Counted from the first letter of the stretch, positions 23,304 to 33,795 are shown. The stretch is 64,000 nucleotides of DNA from Rikenellaceae bacterium (GCA_902362705.1 CABIXK010000002.1:1-64000); one strand, 5' to 3'. A program made the numbers and translations. Notes: generated by a model from the letters alone, not told the origin.

Positions 23304-25694
23304 ATGTTCCGCCAACTCGACTTCCGCTCCTACTTCACCTTCCTGAGCCGCAACCGGCTCTACACGATCGTCAACCTCTTCGGGTTGTCGGTCTCGCTCA
23401 TGTTCGTCATCCTGATCGCCGACTACACGCTGCGCCAGTTCACCGTCGACAACTTCCACGCGAAGGCCGACCGCATCCGCATCGTCGGCAACGAAAACCA
23501 CCTCATGTCGGGCTACTACCTCCAGAAATACCTCACGGACCGCTACCCAGAGATCGAGGCGACGTGCGGCATCACCGTCGGGGGCTGGAACACGGCCGAC
23601 ACCGAGGCGGTCGAGGCGGGGCAGGAGCGCGCCCACGCGCGGCTGCTCTTCGCCGACTCGACCTTCTTCCGCATCTTCGACTACGAGCTCAAGGCCGGCG
23701 ACCGGCAGCAGGCGCTCGCCGCGCGCGACAACGCCGTGCTCACCGAGTCGTTCGCCCGGCGCCTGTTCGGCTCGTTCAACCCGCTGGGGCAGACCCTCCG
23801 CCTGCCCGACGCCGAGGAGACCTACACCGTCTCGGGCGTCGTGCGCGACTTCGACCGCACGATCCTCCCCGAGTGCGACATGATCGTGCGCGGCGAGCGG
23901 GCCACCGAGCGCAACCCGTCGATCGACGAGCGGATGAGCAACTGCGCCTCGAGCATCACCTTCGCGCTCGTGCGCGAAGGGGCCGACCTCGAGGCCAAGC
24001 TCCCCGACATGGCCGACTACTTCAGGGAGTTCTACTGGCCCTACCAGGGCAACGTCTACCGGCAGGCGACCCTCACGCCGCTGCGCGAGGCCTACTTCTC
24101 GCCCCGCGCCAAGCATTCGCCGCTACGGAGCGGCAGCTGGTCGTTCGTGATGATCCTCTTCGGCGTGGGGGCCGTGATCCTCGCCTTCGCCGTGGTGAAC
24201 TATATCAACCTCACGGTGGCGCAGTCGGGATTCCGCGCCAAGGAGATGGCCACGCGCCGCCTGGCCGGGGCCTCGCAGGGCGAGGTCGTCGCGAAGCTCA
24301 TCCTCGAGTCGACGCTCCTCTGCGCCACGGCCTTCCTCGTGGCGCTCACGCTGGCCGAGGCAGCGGCCCCCTACGCCTCCGAACTGGTCGAGGCGCGGAT
24401 CGCCGTGTGGGCCGACATCACCCCCGCGGTGGCGCTCTGCTACGCGGCGGGCATCCTCCTGCTGGGCTTCGTCTCGGGCATCGTGCCCGCCGCGACGCTG
24501 GCCCGGTTCAAGCCCATCGACATCGTGCGCGGAGCGCTGCGCCGCCGCACCAAGATGGTCTACAGCCGCGTGCTGATCGCCGCGCAGAACGTCATCACCG
24601 TGGCGCTGCTCGCCTCGTCGATCGCCATCTGGCTCCAGATCCGCCACCTGATCGACGCCCCGCTGGGCTACCATACCGCCGACATCCTCGAGGTCGACAC
24701 CCCGGGGCTGCACAACTACGCCAACGTCCGCCGCTTCCGCGACGAGCTGCGCCGCCTGCCCGCGGTCGAGGCCGTGGCCCTCTGCTGCGGCACGCCCCAC
24801 AACGGCGGCAACAACAACACGATGCAGTACGGCCCCGACCGCATGGTCTCGTTCCAGACGCTCATCGGCGACTCGGTCTACTTCCGCATGCTGGGCATCG
24901 AACGCCTGGCCGACCACCGCGTGCCCGACGCCTGGTTCATGAACGAGCAGGCGCTGCGCGCACTGGAGATCGACGCCGGGGCGACCCACGTCAACATGGG
25001 ACACGACTACTCGCAGCGCATGGTGATCGGGGGCGTCGTGCGCGACTTCCAGGTGCGCTCGGCCCTCGACGGTCCGCAGGCCGTGCGGATGCTCGACGTG
25101 GGCGACTTCGACCGCTGGTGGCAGCCCGACGCCGAGGGCGGGATGACCTACACGGGCCGCTACCCGTGGAGCATTCTGGTCAAGACGCGCGGCGACCAGC
25201 GCGCGGCCTACGAGGCGATCGGGCGGATCTACGCCGAGATCGCCCCCGAGAGCGACTTCTCGGCCGCCTACCTCGAGCAGCAGATCGAGAACGACTACCG
25301 CGAGCAGCGGCGCACGCTGCGCATCGTGGGCATCTTCACGGCCGTGGCCCTGCTCATCTCGGCGCTGGGGCTGGTGGCCATGTCGACCTACCACATCCGC
25401 CAGAAGGAGCAGGAGGTGGCCGTGCGCAAGGTCTTCGGCGCGACGCGCGGCGAGGTGCTGCGCCGCCTGGTGGCGGGCTTCATGCGCCTGGTGGGCGTCG
25501 CCTTCCTCATCGCCTGCCCCGTAGCATGGTGGGGCCTCGACCGCTGGCTCGAGGATTACACGGTGCGCATCGCCCTCTCGCCGCTCATCTTCCTCGCCGC
25601 AGGGCTCTTCGCCGCGGGCGTGGCCCTTCTGGCGGTCTTCTGGCAGAGCGACCGCGCCGCCCGCGCCAACCCCATCGACGCGATCAAGAACTGA
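23304..25694 (+). CDS. FtsX-type ABC transporter permease 1
   Basis: This 796-residue permease has the double-FtsX architecture: one N-terminal helix (about 20-42), a MacB-like periplasmic domain, an FtsX core (about 280-395), a second helix and periplasmic domain (about 430-660), and a second FtsX core ending near 790. QKEQEVAVRKVFGAT is the cytoplasmic coupling motif that contacts the ATPase. No nucleotide-binding domain is fused, so it depends on the ATPase at 33.0 kb. The substrate is unknown. Confidence 0.9.
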   Translation: MFRQLDFRSYFTFLSRNRLYTIVNLFGLSVSLMFVILIADYTLRQFTVDNFHAKADRIRIVGNENHLMSGYYLQKYLTDRYPEIEATCGITVGGWNTADTEAVEAGQERAHARLLFADSTFFRIFDYELKAGDRQQALAARDNAVLTESFARRLFGSFNPLGQTLRLPDAEETYTVSGVVRDFDRTILPECDMIVRGERATERNPSIDERMSNCASSITFALVREGADLEAKLPDMADYFREFYWPYQGNVYRQATLTPLREAYFSPRAKHSPLRSGSWSFVMILFGVGAVILAFAVVNYINLTVAQSGFRAKEMATRRLAGASQGEVVAKLILESTLLCATAFLVALTLAEAAAPYASELVEARIAVWADITPAVALCYAAGILLLGFVSGIVPAATLARFKPIDIVRGALRRRTKMVYSRVLIAAQNVITVALLASSIAIWLQIRHLIDAPLGYHTADILEVDTPGLHNYANVRRFRDELRRLPAVEAVALCCGTPHNGGNNNTMQYGPDRMVSFQTLIGDSVYFRMLGIERLADHRVPDAWFMNEQALRALEIDAGATHVNMGHDYSQRMVIGGVVRDFQVRSALDGPQAVRMLDVGDFDRWWQPDAEGGMTYTGRYPWSILVKTRGDQRAAYEAIGRIYAEIAPESDFSAAYLEQQIENDYREQRRTLRIVGIFTAVALLISALGLVAMSTYHIRQKEQEVAVRKVFGATRGEVLRRLVAGFMRLVGVAFLIACPVAWWGLDRWLEDYTVRIALSPLIFLAAGLFAAGVALLAVFWQSDRAARANPIDAIKN

Positions 25695-25744
25695 CGCCCG
25701 ACGCCGAAAACCGACCCATCAGCAACCCCAAACACCCGCCCACC

Positions 25745-28090
25745 ATGGAAAACCTCCGTTTCGCCCTCCGGTACCTCGCCAAGCCGCGCGGCGGCAACCT
25801 CACGCGACTGCTCTCGCTCGCGCTGGGGCTCACCGTGGCGCTGCTCGTCTTCTCCTACGTCGAGTATACGCTCACCTACGACCGCTTCTTCCCCCACCGC
25901 GAGCGGATCTACCAGCTCTGGACTCAGTCGAAGACGGGCATGAGCAGCAGCATGATGGCCCCCGTGGCCCCGGCGCTGGCCGCGGAGCTGCCGCAGGTGG
26001 AGGCCGCCACGCGCCTGCGCGCCGGCTTCCGCTACCAGCTCTACCGCGACGGCGAGCCCTTCGACTGCTCGTTCGCGGCCGTCGACACCTGCTTCTTCGA
26101 CGTGGTCGACTTCGGCGTGGTGCGCGGCGATCGGAAGCAGCTGACGGGCAGCGACCGCATCATGCTCTCCGAGTCGTTCGCCCGCACCCTCTTCGGCGAC
26201 CGCGACCCGATGGGCGAGCAGGTGATGATGAAGAACCAGAACCCGATGACCGTCGTGGGCATCTTCCGCGACATCCCGCGCAACAACTCCGTGGGGCGGT
26301 TCAACGCGCTGGTGCCGCTCGAATACATCGGCGGAAGCTACTACATGGGCTGGGGCGGCGGCGACTCGTTCCCCACCTACCTCAAGCTGCGCGAGGGGAC
26401 CGACATCGCCGAGGTGGAGGCCCAGATGGCCGCTTTCGACCGCCGCCACGGCCTGGCGGAATACAATGAGCAGTGGAACGCGCGCTACATCTTCGTGCCC
26501 ATCGTCCGCGCGTCGAAGACCGACTCGCCCGTGGTGCAGGTGGCGTGGATCCTCTCGGGTCTGGCGCTGCTCATCCTCTTCGTGGCGGCGATGAACTACG
26601 TGCTGATCTCCGTCTCTGCCCTCGTCGACCGGGCCCGCACCGTGGCCATGCTGCGCTGCCACGGCGCCCGCCGCAGCGACGTGGCGGCCATCTTCCTGTG
26701 GGAGACGCTGCTGCTCACGGCCGCGGCGCTCCTCGCCGCGGGGCTGCTCATCTGGGGCTTCCAGGAGCAGATCGGGGCGCTGATGGGCGTGCCGGCGGGC
26801 GAGCTCTTCGCCCCCTCGCGCATATGGGTGCCCGCCGCGGTGTTGCTCGCGACGCTGCTCGCCGCCGGCATCCTCCCGGCCGCGGCCTTCGCTTCGGTAC
26901 CCCTCACCACGGTCTTCCGCGGCGCGGCCGCCGGACGCCGCGGGTGGAAGCGCACGCTGCTGCTGGCGCAGGTCGCCGGGGTGGCCTTCGCGCTGACGCT
27001 GCTCGCCGTCTTCACGCTCCAGGTGCGCCACCTGCGCCACGGCGACATGGGCTTCGACGTCGAGCGCACGGTGAGCGTGCGGCCCCTGGGCTCGCGCACG
27101 GCGTTCCGCAACATGGCCGAGGCGCTGGCCGCGCTGCCCGAGGCCGAAGCCGCGGGCACGACCAGCTCGCTGCCCGTGTGGGGCTACAGCGGCCAGCCCT
27201 GCTTCGACGAGACGACCCACGAGATGCTCTTCGGCTGCCGGATCGCGTGGATCGACGAATACTACCTCGACGCCGTGGGCATGCGGATCGTCGCCGGGCG
27301 CAACCTCACCCCGCGCAGCACGGCGGACGAGGCGCTGGTCAACGAGCGCTACTGCGCCCTGCGCGGCTGGACGGCCGAGGAGGCCGTCGACCGCACGGTC
27401 CACTCCTCGGGCGAAGCCTCCGACCCGTGGCCCCACCGCATCGTGGGCGTCGTGCGCGACTTCCGCACCGACGTCGAGAGCGGCGAGGTGCTGCCCGTGC
27501 TGCTGGCCTCGCTCGACGAGCTCATGCCGGAGCGCCCCGGTCAGATGTACGGCGGCTCGTCGATCTGCGTAACGCTCCGCGAGCTCTCGCCCGAGGCGAT
27601 CGACGCCGTGCGCAAGAAGATCGAGGAGTGGCCCTCGACCGACAACCACGCCGTGGTGCTGCTCGGCGAGGCGCTCGACGGGCGGCTGGAGACGGTCGTC
27701 CGCCTGCGCCGCATCACCTCCGTCACGGGGCTCGTGGTGCTCGCGATCGCGCTGGTGGGGCTCATGGGCTACCTGGGCGACGAGACGCGCCGACGCCGGC
27801 GCGAGGTGGCCGTGCGCAAGGTCAACGGCGCCACCGGGAGCGACATCCTCCGCCTGTTCGCCCGCGACCTGACGCTCGCCCTGCTGCCGGCCGTCGCGGC
27901 GGGCATCGCCGCGGCCTGGTGGGCCTCGACGGCCGTGCTCGAGCGCTTCGCCAGCCGCATCCCGCTCGCATGGTGGATCTTCGCCGCGACGGCCGCGGTC
28001 ATCCTCTCGGTGGCCGCCGCACTGGTCATCGTCCGCACGCGCCGCATCGTCGCCGCCGACCCCGTGCGGATGATCCAGACCGAATCGTAG
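25745..28090 (+). CDS. FtsX-type ABC transporter permease 2
   Basis: This 781-residue permease opens MENLRFALRYLAKPRGG with the first membrane helix at about 20-40. It has the same two-FtsX layout as its neighbours and the coupling motif RRRREVAVRKVNGAT near residue 700. It is the most divergent of the four. The ATG at 25745 is preferred because a longer in-frame extension runs antisense-like through permease 1 in another frame. It follows permease 1 by 50 nt. Confidence 0.9.
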   Translation: MENLRFALRYLAKPRGGNLTRLLSLALGLTVALLVFSYVEYTLTYDRFFPHRERIYQLWTQSKTGMSSSMMAPVAPALAAELPQVEAATRLRAGFRYQLYRDGEPFDCSFAAVDTCFFDVVDFGVVRGDRKQLTGSDRIMLSESFARTLFGDRDPMGEQVMMKNQNPMTVVGIFRDIPRNNSVGRFNALVPLEYIGGSYYMGWGGGDSFPTYLKLREGTDIAEVEAQMAAFDRRHGLAEYNEQWNARYIFVPIVRASKTDSPVVQVAWILSGLALLILFVAAMNYVLISVSALVDRARTVAMLRCHGARRSDVAAIFLWETLLLTAAALLAAGLLIWGFQEQIGALMGVPAGELFAPSRIWVPAAVLLATLLAAGILPAAAFASVPLTTVFRGAAAGRRGWKRTLLLAQVAGVAFALTLLAVFTLQVRHLRHGDMGFDVERTVSVRPLGSRTAFRNMAEALAALPEAEAAGTTSSLPVWGYSGQPCFDETTHEMLFGCRIAWIDEYYLDAVGMRIVAGRNLTPRSTADEALVNERYCALRGWTAEEAVDRTVHSSGEASDPWPHRIVGVVRDFRTDVESGEVLPVLLASLDELMPERPGQMYGGSSICVTLRELSPEAIDAVRKKIEEWPSTDNHAVVLLGEALDGRLETVVRLRRITSVTGLVVLAIALVGLMGYLGDETRRRRREVAVRKVNGATGSDILRLFARDLTLALLPAVAAGIAAAWWASTAVLERFASRIPLAWWIFAATAAVILSVAAALVIVRTRRIVAADPVRMIQTES

Positions 28091-28106
28091 AAAAAAGCAT
28101 AAGACC

Positions 28107-30518
28107 ATGAAAATAGTACTCCGCAACTTCCTCTCGACGCTCCGCCGCTACAAGGCCTCGTCGGCGCTCAACATCGTCGGACTGACGATCGCTTTCACGG
28201 CCTTCTACGTCCTGCTCGTGCAGGCGTGGTGGGAGCTGGGCTACAACCGCTCGCTGCCCGACGCCGAACGCATCTACCTGATCGAAACCGAGGACTGGCA
28301 CACGCCCGGCCGCTGGTCGTCGTGGCTCAACCGCCCCGTGCCCGAGCACGTCATCGCCTCGACGGCCGACGTCGAGACGGGCGGCTGCATGTGGGGCGGC
28401 TTCGGCGAGTCGACCGTCTGGCGGCAGAACGCCACCCGCACGGGCTACGACAAGGTCGCCGCCTCGTCGGGTCAGATCTCGCTGCCGTTCGTCGACGTCT
28501 TCGCGTTCCGCTCCGTGGCGGGCGACGTCCACGACATCCGCAAGCCCGGGAGCGCCATCGTCTCGCGCCGCACGGCCGAGCGGCTGGGCGTGGGCATAGG
28601 CGACCCGGTGTGGGTCGACGTCGAGGCGCCGACGGCCGAGAACGCACGCGAGGTGGTGGCCCTCTTCGAGGACTTCCCCGACAACTCGCTGCTGGCCGAG
28701 TGCCAGATCGCCGTCGACCTGGGCGACACATACCTCGACAACGGCTCGGAGTGGAGCTTCAACTACTTCGTCAAGCTGCGCCCGGGCGCCGACGCGCACA
28801 CCTTCGAGCAGCGCTGGATCGAGGTGATCCGCGAGATGATCCGCGAGCAACAGGGCCCCGCCGCCGACGAGGAAGAGACCTACGTGCCCGGCATCCGCCT
28901 CTCGCCGGTGGAGGCGCTCTACTTCGAGAGCGACTCGCAGGTGCCGTGCCGCCAGGGCTCGAAGGCCACGACCTACTCGCTGCTCGGCATCGCCGCGCTG
29001 GTGATCGTGCTGGCGTTCGTCAACTTCGTCAACTTCTTCTTCGCGCTGGTGCCCGTGCGCATCCGCTCGGTCAACACCTACAAGGTCTTCGGCGCACCGA
29101 CCGCGGCCCTGCGTTTCGGCTTCGTCTTCGAGGCCGTGGGGCTGGTGGTGCTCTCGCTCGCGGCGGCGTGGTACGCCGTCTTCCTGCTCCGGGGCAGCGA
29201 GCTGGCCTCCTACATCGCCTGCACGCTCCGCGTGGGCGACAACCTACCCGTGGCCGCCGCGGTGGTCGCGACGGCGCTCACGATGGCCCTGGCGGCGAGC
29301 CTCTACCCGGCATGGTACATCACCTCGTTCGCCCCGGCGATGGTGGTCAAGGGATCGTTCGGCGGCACGCGCAGCGGACGCCGTCTGCGCACGGCGCTCA
29401 TCGGCTTCCAGTTCTTCATCGCCACGGCGCTGATCGTCGGCACGGGCTTCATCCGCCTCCAACACAGCTACATGATGCACTACGACATGGGCTTCGACCG
29501 CAAAAACCTCATGGCCGTCTACCTGCCCGGTTCGGCGGCCAACCGCTACACGGCCCTTCGGCAGACGCTCGTGGGCGACCCCCGCGTGGAGGAGGTCACG
29601 GGCGCCGCCAGCCGCATGGTCTCGGTGGGCCGCATGGGGTGGGGCCGGCAGTTCAAGGGCGAGCGGGTCTCGTTCCAGACCTACGTGGTGCAGTGGAACT
29701 TCCTCCGCACGCTGGGTATCGACATCGTCGACGGGCGCGACTTCTCGGAGGAGGACGCGCGCAAGGAGCTGGGCACGCTAATCGTCAACCGCACGGCCGC
29801 GCAGAAGTACGGCATCGCCGTGGGCGACCGCATCAACGGCTTCGTCAGCCCCGACGAGCCCTTCGTGGGCATCTGCGCCGACTTCAACTTCCAGCCGCTG
29901 CAATACGACGTGCAGCCCTTCGCCTTCTACGTGCTGCCCGCCTCCATGTCGCAGAATTACGATCGCGCGGGACAGGTGGCCTACATCCGCTACCGCCCGG
30001 GCACCGACCTGGAGTCGCTGGCCGAATACGTGCGCGGCTGCGTGGCCGCACTCGACGGCCGCATCGAGCCGGGCGAGCTCGTCGTGCGCACGTTCGACGA
30101 GGAGCTCGGCCGCGAATACGAGACCGAGCGCAGGCTCTCGGTCATCGTGGGGCTCTTCACGCTGCTGGCCGTGGCCATCGCCCTGATGGGGGTCTTCGGC
30201 ATCGTGCTCTTCGAGACGCAGCACCGTCGGCGCGAGATCGCCGTGCGCAAGGTCATGGGGGCCACGACCGGGGAGATCCTCCGCATGTTCAACCGCCGCT
30301 ACCTGGCCATGGCCGCCGTCTGCTTCGCGGCTGCGGTGCCCGTGAGCGTGTGGGCCGTGGGGCGGTGGCTCTCGCAGTTCGCCTACCGCACGCCCCTCGT
30401 CTGGTGGGTCTTTGCCGCAGCGCTGGCCGCCGTGGCGGGCATCACGACGCTGACGGTCACCCTCCGCTCGTGGCACGCCGCCAACGAAAACCCCGCCGAC
30501 TGCGTGAAATCGGAATAA
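28107..30518 (+). CDS. FtsX-type ABC transporter permease 3
   Basis: This 803-residue permease starts NFLSTLRRYKASSALNIVGL and carries the coupling motif HRRREIAVRKVMGAT close to its C-terminal FtsX core. It is a close paralogue of permease 4, with near-identical openings (MKI..NFL.TLRRYKASS.LN) and C-terminal blocks. It ends DCVKSE, against DAVKSE in permease 4. It lies 16 nt after permease 2. Confidence 0.9.
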   Translation: MKIVLRNFLSTLRRYKASSALNIVGLTIAFTAFYVLLVQAWWELGYNRSLPDAERIYLIETEDWHTPGRWSSWLNRPVPEHVIASTADVETGGCMWGGFGESTVWRQNATRTGYDKVAASSGQISLPFVDVFAFRSVAGDVHDIRKPGSAIVSRRTAERLGVGIGDPVWVDVEAPTAENAREVVALFEDFPDNSLLAECQIAVDLGDTYLDNGSEWSFNYFVKLRPGADAHTFEQRWIEVIREMIREQQGPAADEEETYVPGIRLSPVEALYFESDSQVPCRQGSKATTYSLLGIAALVIVLAFVNFVNFFFALVPVRIRSVNTYKVFGAPTAALRFGFVFEAVGLVVLSLAAAWYAVFLLRGSELASYIACTLRVGDNLPVAAAVVATALTMALAASLYPAWYITSFAPAMVVKGSFGGTRSGRRLRTALIGFQFFIATALIVGTGFIRLQHSYMMHYDMGFDRKNLMAVYLPGSAANRYTALRQTLVGDPRVEEVTGAASRMVSVGRMGWGRQFKGERVSFQTYVVQWNFLRTLGIDIVDGRDFSEEDARKELGTLIVNRTAAQKYGIAVGDRINGFVSPDEPFVGICADFNFQPLQYDVQPFAFYVLPASMSQNYDRAGQVAYIRYRPGTDLESLAEYVRGCVAALDGRIEPGELVVRTFDEELGREYETERRLSVIVGLFTLLAVAIALMGVFGIVLFETQHRRREIAVRKVMGATTGEILRMFNRRYLAMAAVCFAAAVPVSVWAVGRWLSQFAYRTPLVWWVFAAALAAVAGITTLTVTLRSWHAANENPADCVKSE

Positions 30519-30533
30519 AACAACCTCACAGCC

Positions 30534-32969
30534 ATGAAAATCGCATTCAAGAACTTCCTCACCACGCTCCGGCGTTACAAGGCCTCGTCGCTTCTGAACG
30601 TCGCGGGGCTGACGATGGCCTTCACGGCCTTCTACGTCATCATGGTGCAGGTATGGTGGGAGCTGGGATACAACCGCTCCATACCCGACGCCGAGCGCAT
30701 CTATCTGGTCGCCCCCAGCGATTTCTGGGACACGGACGGCTCTACCTTCACCTCGCAGTCGCCCCGCCCCAGCTGCGAGCGGCTCGTCGAGCGGTCGCCC
30801 GAGATCGAGGCGGGCGGCCCGCTCCGCGCCTGGTTCAACACACAGCCCGCCTGGGTCATGCGCAACGGCGACTACGTGCGCATGAAGCTCAAGGTCATCA
30901 CCGCCTCGACCGGCTTCATCGAGACCATGCGCGCCACCGCCGCGGCGGGCGACCTCACGGACTTCGTGCGCCCCAACACGCTGCTGCTCGCCCGCTCGGA
31001 GGCCGAGCGCATGGGCGTGGGCGTGGGCGACGCGGTCTGGCTGGCCGACAACCCCTTCAGAGCAGCCGAGGTGCGGCCCGACAGGCAGTACGAAGTGGTC
31101 GGCATCTACGACGACTTCCCCGCCAACAGCGGCCTGGCCGAAATCGAGGCGATGGTCGACATCGGCGACGACGGAATGAACGAACCCAACACCTGGAACG
31201 ACACCTTCTTCGTGCGGCTGCGCGAGGGCACCGACCCCGCAGCGATCGCCCGCCGCTGGAGCGAGATCAACGCCGAGGTGCAGGCCGCGTGGGCGGCGAA
31301 GATGCGTCCGCTGTGGATCGAACAATACGGCCAGGAGGAGATCGACAGCTGGGACAATGACGACGACCAGACCGGCTGCCGCCTCATGCCGCTCTCGGAG
31401 CTCTACTTCGAGCGCGCGCTCGAGAGCTCCCACTGGAACCCCGGCTCGCGCCCGACGACCCTCTCGCTGCTGGCCGTGGCGCTGCTGGTGGTCGCGATCG
31501 CCCTGATCAACTTCGTCAACTTCTTCTTCGCGCTGACGCCCGCGCGCCTGCGCACCGTCAACATCTTCAAGGTTTTCGGAGCCCCCACCGCGTCGCTGCG
31601 CTTCAGCTTCCTCTTCGAGGCCGCGGGCTTCGTCCTGGTCTCGCTCCTCCTCTCGTGGTACGTCGCCTCCGCATTGCGGTCGACCCTCCTGGCCGAATAC
31701 ATATCGACGTCGCTCGCGCTGACCGATAACCTCGACGTGCTGCTCCTGGAGACGGGCGTGGCCCTCGCGGCGGCCCTCGCGGCGGGAATCTACCCGGCGT
31801 GGTACATCACCTCGTTCAACCCGGCGCTGGCGGCCAAGGGGTCGTTCGCCGGATCGCGCGGCGGGCGCCGCCTGCGCACGACGCTCGTCGCCGTGCAGTA
31901 CGTCGTCTCGATCGTGCTGATCGTCTTCACCTTCTTCTGCTACGCCCAGCACCGCTTCGAGCGCAGATTCGACCTGGGATTCGAGCGCGAGCAGGTGCTG
32001 ACCTTCGACGCCCCGCGCAAGATCGCCGCACAACCGCAGAGCTACGAGGCGCTCGTCTCGCGCCTCGCGGCCGACCCCCGCATCGAAGGAGTGACCGCCT
32101 CGCAGTCGCCCTTCGTCTCCGACGCCTCCACGGTCTGGGGCCGCAAGTGGAAAGGCGAGGAGGTGGACGTGCACGTGCGCATGGTACGGCCCAACTTCCC
32201 GGAGGTGATGCGTATCCCCATGCTCGAAGGAGGGCTCCGGCCCGAGCACGGGCGGGATTCGATCTACCACGCCATCGTCCCCCGCTCGGTAGCCGACCGT
32301 TTCGACTTCCGCCCGGGCGAGATCGTCGACAACTACATCTCGATCGCCGGCATCTCGGGCGACCTCCAGTTCCGGCCGCTGCAATACGAGACCAAACCGC
32401 TGATGATGATCGCCGACAACAAGGCGACACGGATCGTCTACCTGCGCATCGCGCCGGGGAGCGACATCGAGGATGTGTGCGACGGCATCCGGCGGGCCAT
32501 CGGCGAGGTCGACCCCGACAACAAGGCGCCCGATATCCGCTTCATGAACGAGCAGATCGACGACCTCTACGAAAAGGAGAACCGCCTTATGACCGTCATC
32601 GCCCTCTTCGCGCTGCTGGCCGTGGTGATCGCCCTGATGGGGGTCTTCGGGCTGGTGCTCTTCGAGACGCAGTACCGCCGCCGCGAGATCGCCGTGCGCA
32701 AGGTTATGGGCGCCACCACCGACGAGATCCTCGCGATGTTCAACCGCCGCTACGTCGTCATCACGCTCGTCTGCTTCGCCGTCGCTGCGCCGGCGGCCTG
32801 GTGGGGCGTCGAACGGTGGCTCTCGGGCTTCGCCTACCGCGTGCCCGTCTCGCCGTGGATCTTCCTCGCGGCGCTGGCCGCCGTGCTGGCCGTCACGGTG
32901 GCGACGGTGACGCTGCGCAGCCTCTCGGCCGCCCGCTCGAACCCCGCCGACGCCGTGAAATCGGAATAA
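30534..32969 (+). CDS. FtsX-type ABC transporter permease 4 (tandem paralogue of 3)
   Basis: This 811-residue permease has the same helix and periplasmic-domain order as permease 3, with a coupling motif YRRREIAVRKVMGAT. At DNA level the segment around 32622-32730 is closely similar to 30172-30280, so the pair looks like a fairly recent tandem duplication. Its periplasmic domains differ clearly, suggesting different substrates or partners. It lies 15 nt after permease 3. Confidence 0.9.
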   Translation: MKIAFKNFLTTLRRYKASSLLNVAGLTMAFTAFYVIMVQVWWELGYNRSIPDAERIYLVAPSDFWDTDGSTFTSQSPRPSCERLVERSPEIEAGGPLRAWFNTQPAWVMRNGDYVRMKLKVITASTGFIETMRATAAAGDLTDFVRPNTLLLARSEAERMGVGVGDAVWLADNPFRAAEVRPDRQYEVVGIYDDFPANSGLAEIEAMVDIGDDGMNEPNTWNDTFFVRLREGTDPAAIARRWSEINAEVQAAWAAKMRPLWIEQYGQEEIDSWDNDDDQTGCRLMPLSELYFERALESSHWNPGSRPTTLSLLAVALLVVAIALINFVNFFFALTPARLRTVNIFKVFGAPTASLRFSFLFEAAGFVLVSLLLSWYVASALRSTLLAEYISTSLALTDNLDVLLLETGVALAAALAAGIYPAWYITSFNPALAAKGSFAGSRGGRRLRTTLVAVQYVVSIVLIVFTFFCYAQHRFERRFDLGFEREQVLTFDAPRKIAAQPQSYEALVSRLAADPRIEGVTASQSPFVSDASTVWGRKWKGEEVDVHVRMVRPNFPEVMRIPMLEGGLRPEHGRDSIYHAIVPRSVADRFDFRPGEIVDNYISIAGISGDLQFRPLQYETKPLMMIADNKATRIVYLRIAPGSDIEDVCDGIRRAIGEVDPDNKAPDIRFMNEQIDDLYEKENRLMTVIALFALLAVVIALMGVFGLVLFETQYRRREIAVRKVMGATTDEILAMFNRRYVVITLVCFAVAAPAAWWGVERWLSGFAYRVPVSPWIFLAALAAVLAVTVATVTLRSLSAARSNPADAVKSE

Positions 32970-33010
32970 CGCAACGAAAAATATCACAAACATCCAAACA
33001 CCTACATCCT

Positions 33011-33697
33011 ATGTCAATGCTTAAGATCGAGAACCTCAAGAAGGTTTTCCGCACCGAAGAGATCGAGACCATCGCCCTGAACGGCGTGTCGTTCGAAGTC
33101 AACCAGGGCGAGTTCGTCGCCATCATGGGCCCCTCGGGCTGCGGCAAGTCGACGCTGCTCAATATCCTGGGGCTGCTGGACAACCCCACCGAGGGGAGCT
33201 ACCGCCTGCTCGACCAGGAGGTCGCCTCGTTCCGCGAGAAGGACCGCACGAAGTTCCGCAAGGGCAACATCGGCTTCGTCTTCCAGTCGTTCAACCTCAT
33301 CGACGAGCTCAACGTCTTCGAGAACGTCGAGCTGCCGCTCATCTACATGCGCGTGAAGGCCTCGGAGCGCAAGAAGCGCGTCAATGAGATCCTCAGCCGC
33401 ATGAACATCTCGCACCGCGCCGAGCACTTCCCCCAGCAGCTCTCGGGCGGTCAGCAGCAGCGCGTGGCCATCGCCCGCGCCGTGGTCTCCAACCCCAAGC
33501 TGATCCTGGCCGACGAGCCCACGGGTAACCTCGACTCGAAGAACGGCCGCGAGGTGATGGAGATGCTCTCGGAGCTCAACCGCGAGGGGACGACCGTCAT
33601 CATGGTGACCCACTCGCAGCACGACTCGACCTACGCCCACCGCGTGCTCCATCTGTTCGACGGCGAGCTGGTGAAGGACCTCACCAACAAGATGTAG
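33011..33697 (+). CDS. MacB/LolD-type ABC transporter ATPase
   Basis: This 228-residue nucleotide-binding protein has all functional motifs: Walker [10 protein letters not shown] (40-48), Q-loop Q92, signature LSGGQQQ (144-150), Walker B LILADE (164-169) and the switch histidine in VTHSQ. It is the only ATPase of the operon and so should power all four permeases. The start at 33011 matches the family; upstream in-frame sequence is shadow. A strong terminator follows immediately. Confidence 0.95.
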   Translation: MSMLKIENLKKVFRTEEIETIALNGVSFEVNQGEFVAIMGPSGCGKSTLLNILGLLDNPTEGSYRLLDQEVASFREKDRTKFRKGNIGFVFQSFNLIDELNVFENVELPLIYMRVKASERKKRVNEILSRMNISHRAEHFPQQLSGGQQQRVAIARAVVSNPKLILADEPTGNLDSKNGREVMEMLSELNREGTTVIMVTHSQHDSTYAHRVLHLFDGELVKDLTNKM

Positions 33698-33717
33698 GGC
33701 CCGCGCAACCCGACACG

Positions 33718-33749
33718 AGGGGGCCCCGCCGCGGCGGGGCCCCCTTTTT
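33718..33749 (+). terminator. Strong terminator of the efflux operon
   Basis: A perfect 12-bp GC stem (33719-33730 with 33733-33744) is followed by TTTTT. It lies 21 nt after the ATPase stop. Confidence 0.92.
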
Positions 33750-33764
33750 AGGTATTTAGTGGTA

Positions 33765-33795
33765 TTGCGGCGGCGGTTCCGAATCGCGATCTTTG
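33765..33795 (+). promoter_or_regulatory. Promoter for the porin-YeiH pair
   Basis: TTG (33765-33767), a 20-nt spacer and GATCTTTG (33788-33795) match the Bacteroidetes -33/-7 layout with one -7 mismatch (GA for TA). It lies 19 nt before the porin ATG. Confidence 0.55.

Noticed and set aside
22008..28110. Long plus-strand alternative frames through the adaptor and permease genes
   Set aside because: The products are arginine-rich low complexity; the true frames have membrane helices and FtsX motifs.
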